Notes: a model not told the origin generated them from the letters alone. Shown: positions 49,201 to 61,514, numbered from the stretch's first letter. The stretch: DNA of 64,000 bases from Gordionus sp. m RMFG-2023 (GCF_954871325.1 NC_088777.1:34573366-34637365), one strand, 5' to 3'. Translations and numbers: made by a program.

Positions 49201-52200
49201 TTGTTTAAATTTAAAATGTTATTATGAAAGTTTTTTAAAGATGGGTCATAATTATTTATTTTTTAAACTTATGTTATCATAAGAGATATTAAGATTAAAC
49301 TCATCTGCTGTAAAAGAAATATTTTTTATATTATTAATTGGTAAAGATAATGTTATTTCTAAATCTAAATCGACCAATTATTATCTATATTAACACTTAT
49401 ATTTTCACATTACATATTATGATTATACTCATCTATAATAAAAGAAAAATTAAATGGTGGTTGGGCCGATGATGATATGGGTTTTAACAAAGCAAAATGG
49501 TTAAATATATCATTAAATTTATAATGTTTACAACACTCGACTATTAATTTACAAGGGGGTGGTTTTCTAACACCCATTACCACAAATCAAAGAATAAAAA
49601 GTAGAAATCAAAGAATAAAAAGTAGAAATCAATTAATTACAGCACTTATAACATATAGATCATAAGTACTAATTATTATTTAATTGTTAATAATTGTTTC
49701 ATACTTCTGGTCGTTGATGTTGTATATATATTTATAAAGAATTAATGCCGCCATGTCTTTTAATTAAATGATACCTTTTGTCTCAAAAGATCCAGAGACG
49801 GCTCTATATGCACAATTTTCATCAGAATCAACCTATATCTATATTTTTAACTAGTTAAAAATATGATTGAGCCAAATACCCATAGAAACTGGGCACGGCG
49901 GCCACTCATTTTCTGCTCTCTCTATTATTGCGCTCTGAAATTGCTTAATTATTATATTAATTTTTTTTAAATCCTTTTTTCTAAGATTATATAGATATCT
50001 AGCGAAGGGCAATGCCAATTATACTGAATAAAATTCCTACTTATGGAATCTACGCCATCGTTTCCTTGAATTCTTAATCTAATTAACATTTTTGATTTAG
50101 AAAATAAAATAATAAGAGGTTATAATTAAATTTATAGTAAATTTTTAAAAGTATTAGATGCAATAAATATTATTTAAAATCCAAAAAATAATTTCAAATA
50201 TTCCGAAAGGTTGGAAGAAAATAATAATTTTTATTTAATCAATATAACATCTAATAAATTTTTTTATTTGATGATTATGGGCCTTGGACAGGTTATAAAT
50301 CTATTATCTAAATCTTAGTATATTATAGAAGAAAATCAGACCATAGAACCTTTAATTTTTAAGAATAATGATTTTTTTTTAAATGCTAAAGTTGAAAATA
50401 AAAAATTATTCCACGTCCAAATAATTATAAAATAGCAGTTTTACATAAATATTATGTATTAAAGGCTTGTAAAAATTTTAAAAGAAAAATAAGTTTTATT
50501 CATCCTATGACTGAATCCTCATCTTCACTTTTAGTTTTTTATAATTGTTTTTGTGGTGTTTAACATATAAAATATTATACGAATAAATATAATTTTATTT
50601 TAGCAAAATGAAAAGATCAAAAAGATAATTAACTTTATGTTTATATATTCATTGAAACTACATTCATCCAGATAATTATACTTAAGTTTCGTCTTTATTA
50701 TTATACACTCTTTTATGATTAAAATTCATATGTTCATTCAAGTCAGAAAAAGCAAAAGTAAGGATCTTCCTATATTTCGAGGTACGATTTACAAGCGGAT
50801 TCTGAAACGACTGCCATAAAAAGCTCTTAAGGATAATTACCAAAAAATATTTAAATTAGTTTTTATTTGCCCATAGATATTTTGTGATGATAAAAATATT
50901 CCTGACCCCCCCCCCACCCTCAATCTAATCCCGCTCACTTAAAGTGATAATTATTGTTGGAATCAAAAGATATTTAATTACAATTCTTAAAGGGATCCCT
51001 TTAAACCCAGTGATGATCCCGAATAATTCTGATCTCTTTAAAAATTACTACATATTATGTTAACAACATTCAAATGCAAAGGATATTATAAATAATAAAA
51101 ATATTTAATTTAAGAACGAAAAGTTTTTGTTTTCATAGTATATTACAAAAAAAATCACAAAAAGGAAAAGTTTAAAAAATTATATGAATTAAATAGTAAT
51201 AATTAAAATCGGTCCAGACCGTGGTCCTTGAAAAAAAAACCGGTTAAAATAAAAATGTATATTGCAATCTATATGTATACTATATGATAATTCTCATTTA
51301 AAACGCTACAAGCGCTTTCTCTAATGAAGTTTCATCTATTCCGAAGTATTTAGTTTAAAAAAACTACAAAAATTAATTTATATACTGAACAAAATTTTGG
51401 CCCGGCAAATAAATTATTTTTATTTTGCCTCGGGCTTTTTGGGACAAATAAAAAAAAAATTTGTTCTAATCTGACGGGGAATTTTTTAAAGAAAAATTTT
51501 GCCTAATGTGGATCATTAATTCATAAAAAATAAATTTAACAGTTTTTAATAACTTAATTCTAATACTTTTTGCCCATCCCATAATCCAATAGATTTATTT
51601 TTTAAATAATTCATAAATCATTTTTTGTCAAAAACTCCAAATTTTTATTTAAGATCAAAACTTTTTACTTTCAAACCCTGTTGTAACAAAGCCATAAAAA
51701 TATATTATGAATCGACATTCCAATTTTAACCTATTATGTTAATATTTTATAAAATTGTGTTCTCTGAATAATTGACATAAAGTGCTTTAATATGATTGGA
51801 GAAGATCAAACGTCTGTCCCAGAGATTAGATTTTTTAACATATGCCCGCACTTATTAATTAAAGGATATGAAGTAGGAAAAAACTTCTGAATATGAATAA
51901 TGTCGAAATAGTAGGAATTCATATAATACTAGTGTCGCTCTCAGTTAATTTAATAAAATAATCGAATACATGTTGAGATATGCAAAACTAGGCTTGTTTC
52001 GACGCGTTAATATTTTTTGCACAAGTGTGTCCGGCTCGGTCATTTTTTTTACTAGTTTCCCGGCCCATTAAAATTTACGAAAAGCTTCACCCGGACCATA
52101 ATTTTTTAAACGAATTTTCCTAATAATATGTCTAATCTAATATCAATTAAGGCTTATATTTTTATAACAACCGTTTTATAAATCAATTATGTTTTAGTAT

Positions 52201-55200
52201 CTGCATTGTATATATTTGTAATTGGATTTATTTTAGTTAAACAGCTCTTAAGATATAAAGAAATAAGGATTTGTATTTTCATATAGTATTATTTAATATA
52301 TATTAGTATATAGTTCAAAATTTTAAATGTCCTGGTTGAGGTGTCAAAATTTTACAAAAAAACAGATTTGCTAAACTTGACCATAATTTTATGCATGGAT
52401 TATCCGGCCGGCTCATTTATTTTGAATGTACAAATTTAAATGTTTTTCTCGACTCATTATAATTTTTTGTAAAATCTGTAAGGCTCAACCTGCGGGCCGG
52501 TCTTTGCAGATCTCTAAGTAGAAGTAATCTCAACAATACAATATATACAATTAAACAACATCCATTTGCAATAAATAAGAAAAAGATGGGATGGATGAGA
52601 ACACACGTCTCGTCACAGGTGACCGACGTTTCTCCTTCCCTAATTATTAACCCTTAATTTACTTAGTCTGTTATAAGAAAAGAAGTATGATTTTAATTTA
52701 ATAAATTTATGTTATAATAATATCTTTTAGATTGTAATATTGGAGCTTAAAAGCATCATATGCCCAGGATTTTCTGCAATTTTACATGTTCACACTCTTA
52801 TTGAAGAGGTCACTGTTAAGGTATAGCAGATTTTTAATAATACATATATTTTCGTTCTTTTATAAATTTCATTTTAAATAAGTTATTATATTTCAAAAAC
52901 ATTGCTTTATTAATTGAAAACTTACAATCATATCTAGATTTAAATATTTGATTTTTGCGTTTTATATAAGGCTTTGATAACTTTTAAATTTAACCCTTTC
53001 ATTTTAATTTCGGAAAATTGTGGTTGAAATAAGAGTCGGAATTTATTAATCAAAGTAATAACGTTGTCTATATAGAGGATTTTTTGTTTTATAATAGATT
53101 TTGATTTGTCTGATAGACAAAAAGACTGGCCAAAAGGGAGCAATAAGACCACGCTTTGTAAAGCAAGACCAAGCAGCTATAATTAGACTTGAGAGTATAG
53201 GAACAATATGCTTGGAAACTTTTAAAGACTTCCCAAGGATGGGAAGAATCACGCTTAGGGATGAAGGTTTAGATAAATAATAATTTTCTGAGATTTGTTA
53301 TTTATTATGTATATATATCAGGGCTTCTAACCGGATATTTTTAAATACTGAGCCTTATTCGATTAAAAACGGGTTCGGTAATATGGATTTTGGTTCAAAA
53401 ACGTCATTCAAAAATTTGAAGTTTTTAAATTAATAAAAAAGGATTTTTAATGGTATGCGGTGGCTTCTACACTTCCTAAAATTACTTAAGGTTAATTTTC
53501 ATAAATATGCTTCCCTAAAATTTTTATCACTTACCCCCCCCCCCCTCATTCTTAAATTTTCTTCTCCGTTTATGGCGATTTCCAGGTTTACCCGGGTAGG
53601 CCAGTTTTCCCTCTGATTTTTTTTTTCCATTTTTGACGGTCCTGAGCATCAATACTTGTAAGATTCATGCTTCTCATATCCGCCGCTATCACATTTGTTC
53701 ACGTCATCTTGGGTCTTCCTCTAGGTCTTGATCCTCCTACTTCCATCATTGTCTTGCTCGCAATTCCTTGCTAGTTTTTCTCTCTCTCAGAGATACCCCA
53801 CACATCCATCTAACCATCCTCATCTTTGTTCTTTCTAATTTGGCTTCGTGAGTCGCTTTCATTGCCCATGTTTCACCGCCATAAACTAAACAACTCCTCA
53901 CACAGCTTACGTAAACTTTCCCCTTTAACTTCAGAGAAACTTTTTTATTTGTAAGAATAGACGACATCTCTGAACTTCTTCCAAGCTTGTCTGATCCTTG
54001 CAACAACGGCAGAATCTACACCACCATCTGCGTTTAGCATATCACCTAAATAACAAAACTTATCCACTTTTTCTAGGGTTAACCCATTGCCAATATCCAG
54101 ACCACCATTTTTTAGGTTATCATTATTATGTATCCCTTTAATGCATGTTCTACAAATAAAGGTCATTCTTTCTAACATCACACTGCCTTTTTTCCCGCTA
54201 CATCTTTTGTGTACTCATTTTTGGCATCTGGTGCATTGGATAGAATTTCTAGCAACTACTTTCCCACATACACCACAAGGCCACTTACCGGATTCCTCCA
54301 TCTTTAGATTTTCCCCACCAATCATCACCTTTGTTTTTGATGCATTCATTTTCAGGCGCTTCCATAGTCATCTTCCATTTACTAACTTTATCCCTCAATT
54401 CTCCCTCACTGTTTGCCATTAATACAAGGTCATCTGCATATAATATCTCCCAAGGAAGTCCTTCACGCATTTCTCTAGCCACCACATCCATTACTAAGAT
54501 AAATAATAATGGACTCAGCACGTATCCTTGATGAAGTCCTACCTTCACCTCAAAGCTGTCACTATCACCATAATCCGTCCGTACTGCTGTTTATGCTCCA
54601 GCATACATTGCCATCACTGCAGTAACCAACCATTTCTCCACACCTGATTTTCTCAAGGCCCATCTAGTAATCTCATGCGGCACCCTATCAAATGCTTTCT
54701 CCAAATCAACAAACGCATAATAGAGTTTCTTTTCCTTCGCAAGATACTTCTCCTGAATTTGTCTCACCACAAAAATTGCATATGTCGTGCCTTTTCCCGA
54801 TGTAAAACCAAACTGCATTTCATCAATTTTAATTTGTTCCCTTAACCGCTTCTCTAACACTCTCTCAAATACTTTCATTGCATGTTCCAAGAGTTTAATA
54901 GCTCTGTAAGACCCGCAATCTAAAGGATCACCTTTCCCCTTGTATACTGGGATAATTATACTTCTTCGCCAGTCCTCGGGAATAGTACCTTCTGTGATAA
55001 TTTGATTGGCTAAATTCATTAACCATTCAATCCCTAAATCATCAGAACCTTTAAACATCTCTGATACCACCATCGTTAAACCCGATGCCTTCCCTTTCTT
55101 CATCTTTTTCACTGCTCTCTTTTACTCGTCCTTGCTAAATTTACACCCTGGACCTTCTACCTTTGCACAACTAATGTTATTATCCCATTCATTTTCTTCA

Positions 55201-58200
55201 TTCAAAAGTCCTTTGATGTCAATCTTCCAGGTGTTCTTAATACCACTACCATCAATCGCCTATTTTCCTTCCATATTTTTCAAACACTTTACACCTATCA
55301 CATCCTGCCTCTTTTTTGACATCTCTTTTGCCATTTGAACCTTATTTCCAATTCCATCAGCGCATTCCATTTCTTTAGCAAACTCGTGTCTTTTTTCTTC
55401 TTGAGCCTTCGCTATTAATTTCTTAGCATTTCTTTTAGCCATCTTGTAAATATCATTATCACTATTTTCTTTGCTATTTTACCATACTTTGAAACATCTC
55501 CGTTTCTCATCCACGGCTTTCGCTACCTCCGGGTTCCACCACCAAGTCTTTTTATGTCTAGGCGGCCCTTTTGTCCATCCACATACCTCCTCAGTTGTCA
55601 TTACCCAGGCTTTCTTCATGGCTTCCAACTTGTCATTCACCCCAGATGCTTGTGCCACCTTCGCCTCCCTAATCGCCAATGCCATATTGAATTGACGTCT
55701 AGCACTCTCCTCCTTCAATTTCTAAACCTTCAGCCTTGGGACAAACTTTCTTTTAGTGACCCTGGCACCTTTAAGAGTGAGATCTCCTACAACTAGTCGA
55801 TGCTGATTTATACATTCCTCTCCCAGTATCACTTTCACATTTTTTACTATACATCGATCACATCTCCTTAATAACAAGTAATCCACTGCACTTTTGGTAC
55901 TACCCTACTTATAAGTCACCAGCTTCTCTGATTCTTTCTTAAACATTGTATTACAGACAATCATATCCATAGCATCACTAAAATCCTCTCTCCTTCCAAA
56001 TTTCTCATGCCGTAACTGAACTCTCCATGTACTCCTTCATAAGCCTCACTACTCACTCCCACATGTTCATTCAGATCACCAGCCAGGATAATCCCCTCTT
56101 CATTTGCCAGTCTCGATGTCACCCCCAATAGACTGTCCCAAAATATATCTTTCTCTTCTTCACTTCTTCCAACCTGAGGAACATATGCCGAGATAATATT
56201 ATATAGCTTTCTACCAAAAATCATCTTGATAACCATTATCTGGTTGTCTAGCCTTCTCACTACGACTACTTTGTCTACCAATTTCTCCGCAACCAATACC
56301 CCAACTCCAGCCTTACCATCATTACCTCCTTGCCAAAAGAATTTATACTTTTCGCTAGTCTTGTCAATCATTCTGGTCCCATTTCCTTTCCATCTAGTCT
56401 CCTGTATGCAGCACACATCTATATGCCGTACAATACATCGACGACTTCTCCCGCTCTTCCCATCATACTCCCAACATTCCATGTCGTGACCCTAACTCGA
56501 TCACCCGTAAACTGGTTTCTCCACTTTTTATCAGGTCGTTTATGGCCGTCATAAGTTTCATTTTCATGAATAGTGTTCTTTTTGTCGTAGGCCCACGGGG
56601 TACTTTGGGCTGTACCCCACCCATGCTTTGTTGTAACCATAGGGAAATTTTGTAGCAAAGTTTTTACAATCGGATGCCCATCCTGACATCAACATCTTTA
56701 AGTGGTTTTTACACCCCGTCGAGGAGACGGTGATCCTTTTCTAGACCCAGATCTCAGGGAACCTTTTAGACCTCCATTAGCCGCCAAAAGACGTTGCCAC
56801 TACCCCACCACGATGAGGCTGAAAGTAGGATTTTGGGAGAGCCACCCATTCTTAAATTAATTTTACTTTTTTAACTGAAATACACAGTGCCACTAAAATC
56901 TCAAATAATTATTACTGATAAAAGACAAATATAAATAGTAAAAGATCTACAAACAATAAAAGTAATTATATTTATAACTGAAAATTATTATAATTATAAC
57001 AAAAATAGAAAAACATTGCAAAAACATATTATAAATTATATTGTAGCATATAATTGATATCACCATGTTGAATTACAACTGTGTTTTATATTTCAATGTG
57101 GATAAATAATAGGAAATAAAAATTACCCCTCGCAATGACTAAGGAGGTTCAATATTCTAAAAAAGTGACCATCCTGAGAATTTTACTGGACGATCCTGCA
57201 TTACACTCCACCCTTCTCCATAGTAGAAGTCACTAAGGGTATATACCGGGTTTTCCATTTTTTTAAATCACCACTTTGCTCCCTATGACTATTAATCAGT
57301 AACACCTTGCTTTTTAACATAACTACTGACAAAGTGGACAATTTATAGAGAGGATGACCACACGACTAAGGTGCAAAGATCTTAAGGCGTTACCATAGAC
57401 TTGTATTAACAGGGCTGCACAGTGATTAAAAATAACATCACTAAAAATATCAGAAACATAATTAACCTATTAAACAATTTATAGAATAATTATATTTAAA
57501 AAAAAATATTAAAAAATTTTCCGCAAGATTTTAAAATCGATATAGCAAAAATGCCCCTTTATTTTACAACAAAATATAAAAAATTTTTTATAATATTATA
57601 TCACATAAATTAAAAATTCATGAAAAGAGAACTTTAAAATAAATTTGAAAATTTACGAATTGAAAAAAAAATTAAAATTAATTACATATAATTCATGAAA
57701 ATTTAAAAATGTTTTAAAAAAAAACATTGGAAAACATATTTTATATAATGAAAAAATTAGTAATTGGCCAAAAAATTGCTTCTATCTTTTTGGAAAATTA
57801 GATATTTTTTTCGTTTTGTGAAAAATAGAGCATTCAAATTGCTGATATTATATATAAATATGAGATTCAATAAATAAAATTCTGAAACTTTTAATTATCA
57901 ATATAATCTAACAATTCAAATATTATTTTTTTTTCCATTAAGCCTCATCCCAGTAAAAATTACGTTAGTGATCAAGAATAAATATAAATAGAAAAAAAAG
58001 AAGTCATAGATATTAACATATGGTCTGTATGTTAAATATTTTATGAGTGGCTATGTATTATATACAAGAAGTATTCAAAGAGCAAGATAAGAGAATACGA
58101 AATTAAATGCATATACTACTAAGAATGGTCTCATGCTTAATTTGATATATTACAACTTTCTCATATTCGAAAATAATTAAGATAATATTGAAAAAATCAA

Positions 58201-59047
58201 GAAATAATAACTTGGCTTTGATTCCAATATTATTTTAAAGATTAATAAATTTACTTCTGAAATATACATCTTTATTCCTTGGACCTCTGTTGTTATAAAT
58301 AAAAGTTGCTGAACAAAAAGATATTGATTTAAAAAATAGTCATTTTATAAAATTAGGATAAATTAGCCTTAATATTATCTTAAATAATTTACAATAACAC
58401 TGATAAAGGATTGTTCGCATGGTAATAATTGCATAAAATATATTTATTTACATTTTTTAATAAGAAATTGTTTTATAACCTTATGTTATGCATATGATAA
58501 TGGAAACCTTATTTTAAAGATTGAGTCAAATAAACGATGTTTTAAATACATTATCCAATTGGGCGTTGAGCAATCTATGTTAATATAAGTCTGGGCGATA
58601 CAAGTTTAAAATTTCTGTGTTGTTTTTATGGGGATAAAAATTATTTTGTTCGTAACCAATATATAAAATTGTTTGATTAAATATATTTTGTGCCATAATG
58701 GTCAAAATAATTTTTTGATTAATATATAATAGGGAATCCCCTGGGAATTTTTTCAGTTGCACACATGATGTGATTTATTATATTTTATTTATATAAAATT
58801 TTATTCAGTTGCATCAATAAATTTAATAAAATAGGTTCGAGTTTAATTTCAGATTCACGAAAAATCCCTCAAACCGGTTAACAGCTCTGGGTTCGGTTCG
58901 AAGTCCTGGATTAAATCAAATATTAATTATTATTTTTTTTACTATTTTAACATTTATACATATAAACAAATTTAAAATATTTATCAACATTTAATTTATA
59001 CAGGAAAAACTATAGCTATAGGGAAAATCTTAAAAATTTTAGAATAG
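31277..59047 (+). CDS. GSPT1: Eukaryotic release factor eRF3 (GTPase), 15 exons
   Basis: Works with eRF1 at stop codons in the cytoplasm. Exons: 31277-31358, 31400-31450, 31497-31793, 33595-33628, 39886-39963, 40628-40808, 41458-41612, 41701-41853, 42199-42292, 42995-43075, 44200-44301, 44423-44494, 52731-52820, 53098-53266 and 59004-59047. They total 1,683 nt and 560 residues with phase kept throughout. Residues 17-30 form a PAM2 motif ([14 protein letters not shown]), which binds the MLLE domain of poly(A)-binding protein. GTPase motifs: GHVDAGKST 141-149, DKGKT 195-199, DAPGH 218-222, NKMD 280-283 and SGL 322-324. Two beta-barrel domains follow; GRITLRDEG (539-547) and [11 protein letters not shown] are the conserved eRF1-binding end. 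The N-terminus is short and Asn/Asp-rich. The P-loop codon D144 is split by intron 3. Unusual residues: GHKCY for GHKSF, and MISGTTQAD. Some donors are weak (GTTTAG, GTTTGT). Confidence 0.96.
31974..33547 (-). mobile_element. hAT element (ZMYM/TTF type) filling eRF3 intron 3
   Basis: Ends CAGGCTTGTAACCAGG and CCTGGTTACACGCCTG are 16-bp inverted repeats with two mismatches. A minus-strand frame near 32360-32440 reads [17 protein letters not shown], then LNRLAL, the hAT C-terminal block. Other parts of the transposase are decayed. I found no convincing 8-bp duplication (GTGTATAT left, TTAACTAA right), so it is old. It occupies most of the 1.8-kb intron, ending 47 bp before exon 4. Confidence 0.75.
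34690..35305. repeat. Large inverted repeat, ~220-bp arms
   Basis: The segment 34690-34915 (GTTTTCCTCAACATTTTC, AACAAAATATTC, ACCC-type GGGTTTTATTTTTAATTT, AACGTCAACAAA) is repeated in reverse complement at about 35085-35305, with a spacer of about 170 bp. High similarity with scattered differences. Inside the 3.25-kb hAT. Confidence 0.75.
35720..36575. repeat. Tandem array, ~8 units of ~110-120 bp
   Basis: The unit carries GAAATTTTAATTTAACATG, then TTTTTACCCATTTGCC, TTCAAAAATGACGATTATG and ACAATTGTCACTTTCC. Unit starts fall near 35733, 35848, 35968, 36079, 36167, 36288, 36390 and 36503. Units are more alike than those of the 5.2-7.0 kb array. Lies within the 3.25-kb hAT. Confidence 0.85.
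36576..36837. repeat. GTCGAAAAAAACGACCCA array with TTAACAACACTA end
   Basis: Words GGGTCG, GTCGTTTTTTTCGAC and GTCGAAAAAAACGACCC alternate in both orientations, so the block is itself palindromic. It ends in CCGATTAACAACACTA, the terminus of the 473-2473 hAT family. A short frame on the minus strand here is a by-product of the repeat. Confidence 0.65.
36889..36946. repeat. End fragment of TTTGACCGGTCAAA-type repeat
   Basis: TTTGACCGGTCAAATA followed by CAATTGACTGAATTTGACC and GCCAACCCTG repeats the right end seen at 1153-1731. Confidence 0.5.
39182..39746. repeat. Repeat with TAGGCCTATTC-type ends
   Basis: The left end TAGGCCTATTCAAAA and right end TTTTTGAATATGCCTA are inverted counterparts; subterminal ATTAGATTCGAATAA and TATTCGCCTTAGCGAATCG are palindromic. 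A related right end (CGTTTTTGAATAGGCTCA) lies near 42150 in intron 8. Non-autonomous DNA element in eRF3 intron 4, just before exon 5. Confidence 0.55.
40040..40151. repeat. Short TAGTGTTGTTAAA-family repeat in intron 5
   Basis: Starts TAGTGTTGTTAAATAATC, ends ATGATTTAACAATA, with CTTTAAAAATGGCTAAAAT inside as in the copies at 14.8 and 19.5 kb. Confidence 0.5.
41990..42165. repeat. Partial TAGGCCTATTC-type repeat in intron 8
   Basis: TATTCGTACAAAT, CGGATCGAATAAGAATA and a final TTTTTGAATAGGCTCA match the ends of the 39182-39746 repeat. The left end is missing or unrecognisable. Confidence 0.4.
43190..43515. repeat. Palindromic short repeat in intron 10
   Basis: Half-sites GCCAGAAATGTAT and TTTCTGGCAAAAT face each other with A+T-rich arms. 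The end AACACGTTGACGCTAACATA matches AACACATTGATGTTAATATG of the 48.3-48.7 kb repeat. Confidence 0.45.
45760..46100. repeat. Diverged direct duplication in intron 12
   Basis: Blocks ACCACGTCTTATCAAAATA, TTCATACCTTATAA and ATGAAGGGGAATCTGATT at 45840-45950 have counterparts at 46030-46100 (ACCACTTCTCATCAAAATA, ATACCTTATAAAATAAAGGGG). Confidence 0.4.
47887..50815. mobile_element. 2.9-kb inverted-repeat-bounded element, unidentified
   Basis: The left end GGTAGTCGTTTCAGAATCC and the reverse complement of the right end, GGCAGTCGTTTCAGAATCC, match at 18 of 19, with weaker similarity inward. The interior has partial frames: the minus strand near 49390-49580 reads [16 protein letters not shown]; near 49100-49250, [16 protein letters not shown]. 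The plus strand near 50260-50560 shows YGPWTGYKS. None matches a family I know, and no target duplication is visible. A shorter palindromic repeat is nested (48270-48660). In eRF3 intron 12. Confidence 0.5.
48270..48660. repeat. Palindromic short repeat in intron 12
   Basis: CATCAATGTGTTATTTTT, TTTAAAAATCTTATTTTACC and GGAAATGTATGCCGTCATG on the left are mirrored by CATGATAGAATATATTTCC, GGTAAAATCAGATTTTTAAA and AACACATTGATG on the right. Same family as 43190-43515. Confidence 0.6.
53559..56846 (-). mobile_element. Nearly full-length RTE-type LINE in eRF3 intron 14
   Basis: A 3.29-kb non-LTR retrotransposon on the minus strand, flanked by the 12-bp duplication CATTCTTAAATT (53547-53558 and 56847-56858). 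The 5' end runs from about 56846; the 3' end is a short GGAGAAGAA tail rather than poly(A), usual for RTE. Domains in order: endonuclease (56650-55961: [30 protein letters not shown]); linker; reverse transcriptase (55112-54285: [31 protein letters not shown] at 54442-54431); Cys/His-rich finger (about 54290-54150); conserved tail ([20 protein letters not shown]). Frames change about four times, and about four stops interrupt the central frame, so it is dead but fairly young. It is clearly richer in G+C than its surroundings. It shares the craniofacial-development-protein-2-like annotation often given to RTE genes. Confidence 0.95.
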
Positions 59048-61514
59048 CGTTTGTGGTGATGCCCCTTTCACGGGTGCGTTGGATATAAAAAAAATTGGTG
59101 CATTTATGAAAAAGGAAGAAAATTTTATAAAACAGCAAATTATTTAACCAAACCGCAACTTAAAACAATAATTCCTAAATATAGACTAAACATAACATTT
59201 ATTCAAATCGCTAAATTTGAATAAGCCCCATTCCTTTCCATTAAACCTCAGGGCGACGAAAATTTCAAGATTTTGTTGTAAAGACCTTCATTTATATGAA
59301 TAAAATTGCAAAGCAGATTATTTAGGAAAATATACCAAAGTTAACACCAGCGAATAAGATAGCACACAAGGTTACTTCTCACGAATGTTGTAAACACATG
59401 TCTTTACCTGATTAGATAGAACGAACCAAATAATCTTAAAATGAATGCGATTTAACAGGTTATTAAAACATTTTGGGGAAAAAAATCGAAATTATATTGT
59501 CAAAGATTACCATACTCACCACACCCCTTTAAAATGATGATTCTTCCTTTTTTTATCGATGGCCAATTTTTTTTAAAATAAATTTCTTAACACTAAGCCA
59601 TTGCTATGGCTTAATTGGATTACTTTTTAAAATTATTGATATATATTTATTTTGTAAATTATAAATAAGTTTTTTATTATATAAAACATAGTGCGCTTGC
59701 TTTTAGATCTTTTTTTAAAACCTAATTATAATTTGTATTCATATATTAAAAGGTAATATACTAAATTAAATTATCAATATAAACGAATAAACTTGCTTGA
59801 TTTTGATTATGCCAAAATATTAAACTTTATAAGTTTTGAAGTAGTCTCTATAACCGAATAAACTTAAGTGTTTAGATAAAAATAATGTGTAAAAAATATT
59901 GAAGGGTGTATGTAATCAATTTGAAGTAGTCAACATAATGATTATTAACATAGTATTTACACTAATTTAGCGAATATAATAATAGGAATCGTTAATCTTT
60001 ATAGCATATTTCATTTAAGGTGTCTAGCATATGAAAACATTAAAATTTAACGAATACATAAAAACTGCGTGTTAGGGAAATATTTTTGATGAAGTTTTGA
60101 GATTGCAGCACACCATTTGAGTGCAAAACCTTCTGATTCTTCCAAAAAATAAGTTCTATTGGGCTTAAAATAGAAAAAACTATTGAATTTAAGAATTTTA
60201 CATCAATAAAAAACCTTGTCTCAAAATTAATTAAATTAAAATATTTAATTTTTTTTAATGATTCAAAGAAGCTCTAATTGAATATTTTTTTACTGACAAA
60301 TTGTATTTTTTGTTTCAAGTCGTATCAACTTAAAATAAAAAGAAATTAGTTATAGTCATTAAATCGATGAATGGAAAAAATTGAATTTTTAATTTACACT
60401 TTAAGAAGGATATAAAAATCATTTTACCGTGATGACGAAAAATATCTTAAAGTTTTTCGGTTCAACTTTTAGTTCTTCCGACCTATAAAGTATAATTTAT
60501 TATGTTTCGGGTCATTAAAAACAAATTTAAAATATTCTATATTTCGTAAATTTAAAATTCGATAAATAAGAGGTAGTGATTGCATTGAAATAAAAATGTA
60601 CCAAATTAATCTGTTAACTCAAAAAGCTTGTTATAAAAGATACTAAAAATTACATTGTATTAACCAAGAAGTGACTGGATTTTAATTTAGGAGTTATAAC
60701 TCAAACACCAATTAAATACAAAAAATTTTAATGATATAAAAGGAATTAAATTCAGGAAAAAATCAGCCTTAGTTAAAATATACTAAAACGTTTACACATT
60801 CATAATGTCCTATTATTTTGCGCTAATTGGAACGTTTAAATATAAAACGATTTGCAAATTAACAAGGCTATTAGGAAATATTAATGTGGTCAATTATATA
60901 TATTTTTTACCATGGTATTTCACCTTTCAAAATCATGTTAGTAGGGTCTAGGTAAAATAAATGGGGATGAGGTTTTAGTACATTTGTTTCCATTGAATTT
61001 CCTATATCGCTATTAGAATTAACGGCATCTGTTAAAATCAACATTCTGCGTTTGGTGAATAATCCCTATTTTATCATTTTAGACAATTATTATTTTTTTA
61101 TTATCTTTTAGCTTAAGGTAATTTGAACAAAATTTTGGGGTACTACTCAGCTATGAAAAATTAATTATAAAATTTGATCGATGCTACAAATTAAATGATT
61201 ATCAAAAAATATATATAATTCCTTATTCTATGCTTTAACTAAATTTATCATTAATTGATGTAAGAGTATCAATATCAATTAAAATTTAAAAGCACATAGA
61301 TTTAATTTTTTTTTCTCGCAAAAAATTAAAGCAAAACTCAAAAACCTTAAAATAGGAAAGTTTATTAGATATAAGGTGGTGTAAAATCGATAAAAAACAT
61401 TATTTTCTGATGACACTCCAACGTTTACTAAATTAAATATATAAGGGAAGGTTCGCATAACCTGTTATTTAGGCAAAATTTTATCCTAGATTTTTTTGTC
61501 TATTTAATAATAAA
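59048..61514. other. eRF3 3' flank; no gene seen
   Basis: A+T-rich spacer after the eRF3 stop codon. AATAAA-like sites near 59300 could act in polyadenylation but are not distinctive. No coding similarity recognised. Confidence 0.4.

Noticed and set aside
53260-53280. eRF3 ending at DEGLDK in exon 14
   Set aside because: The canonical last exon ([13 protein letters not shown]) is present at 59004-59047 in the right phase after a good acceptor.
54087-56658. Several plus-strand frames over the LINE (such as 54087-54422 and 55471-55695)
   Set aside because: They are antisense to a recognisable RTE coding region on the minus strand.
53322-58895. A large element bounded by CAGGGCTTCTAACCGG and the inverted GGTTAACAGCTCTG
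   Set aside because: The ends match only loosely, the flanking 8-mers differ, and the interval includes the independently bounded LINE; kept only as a possibility.
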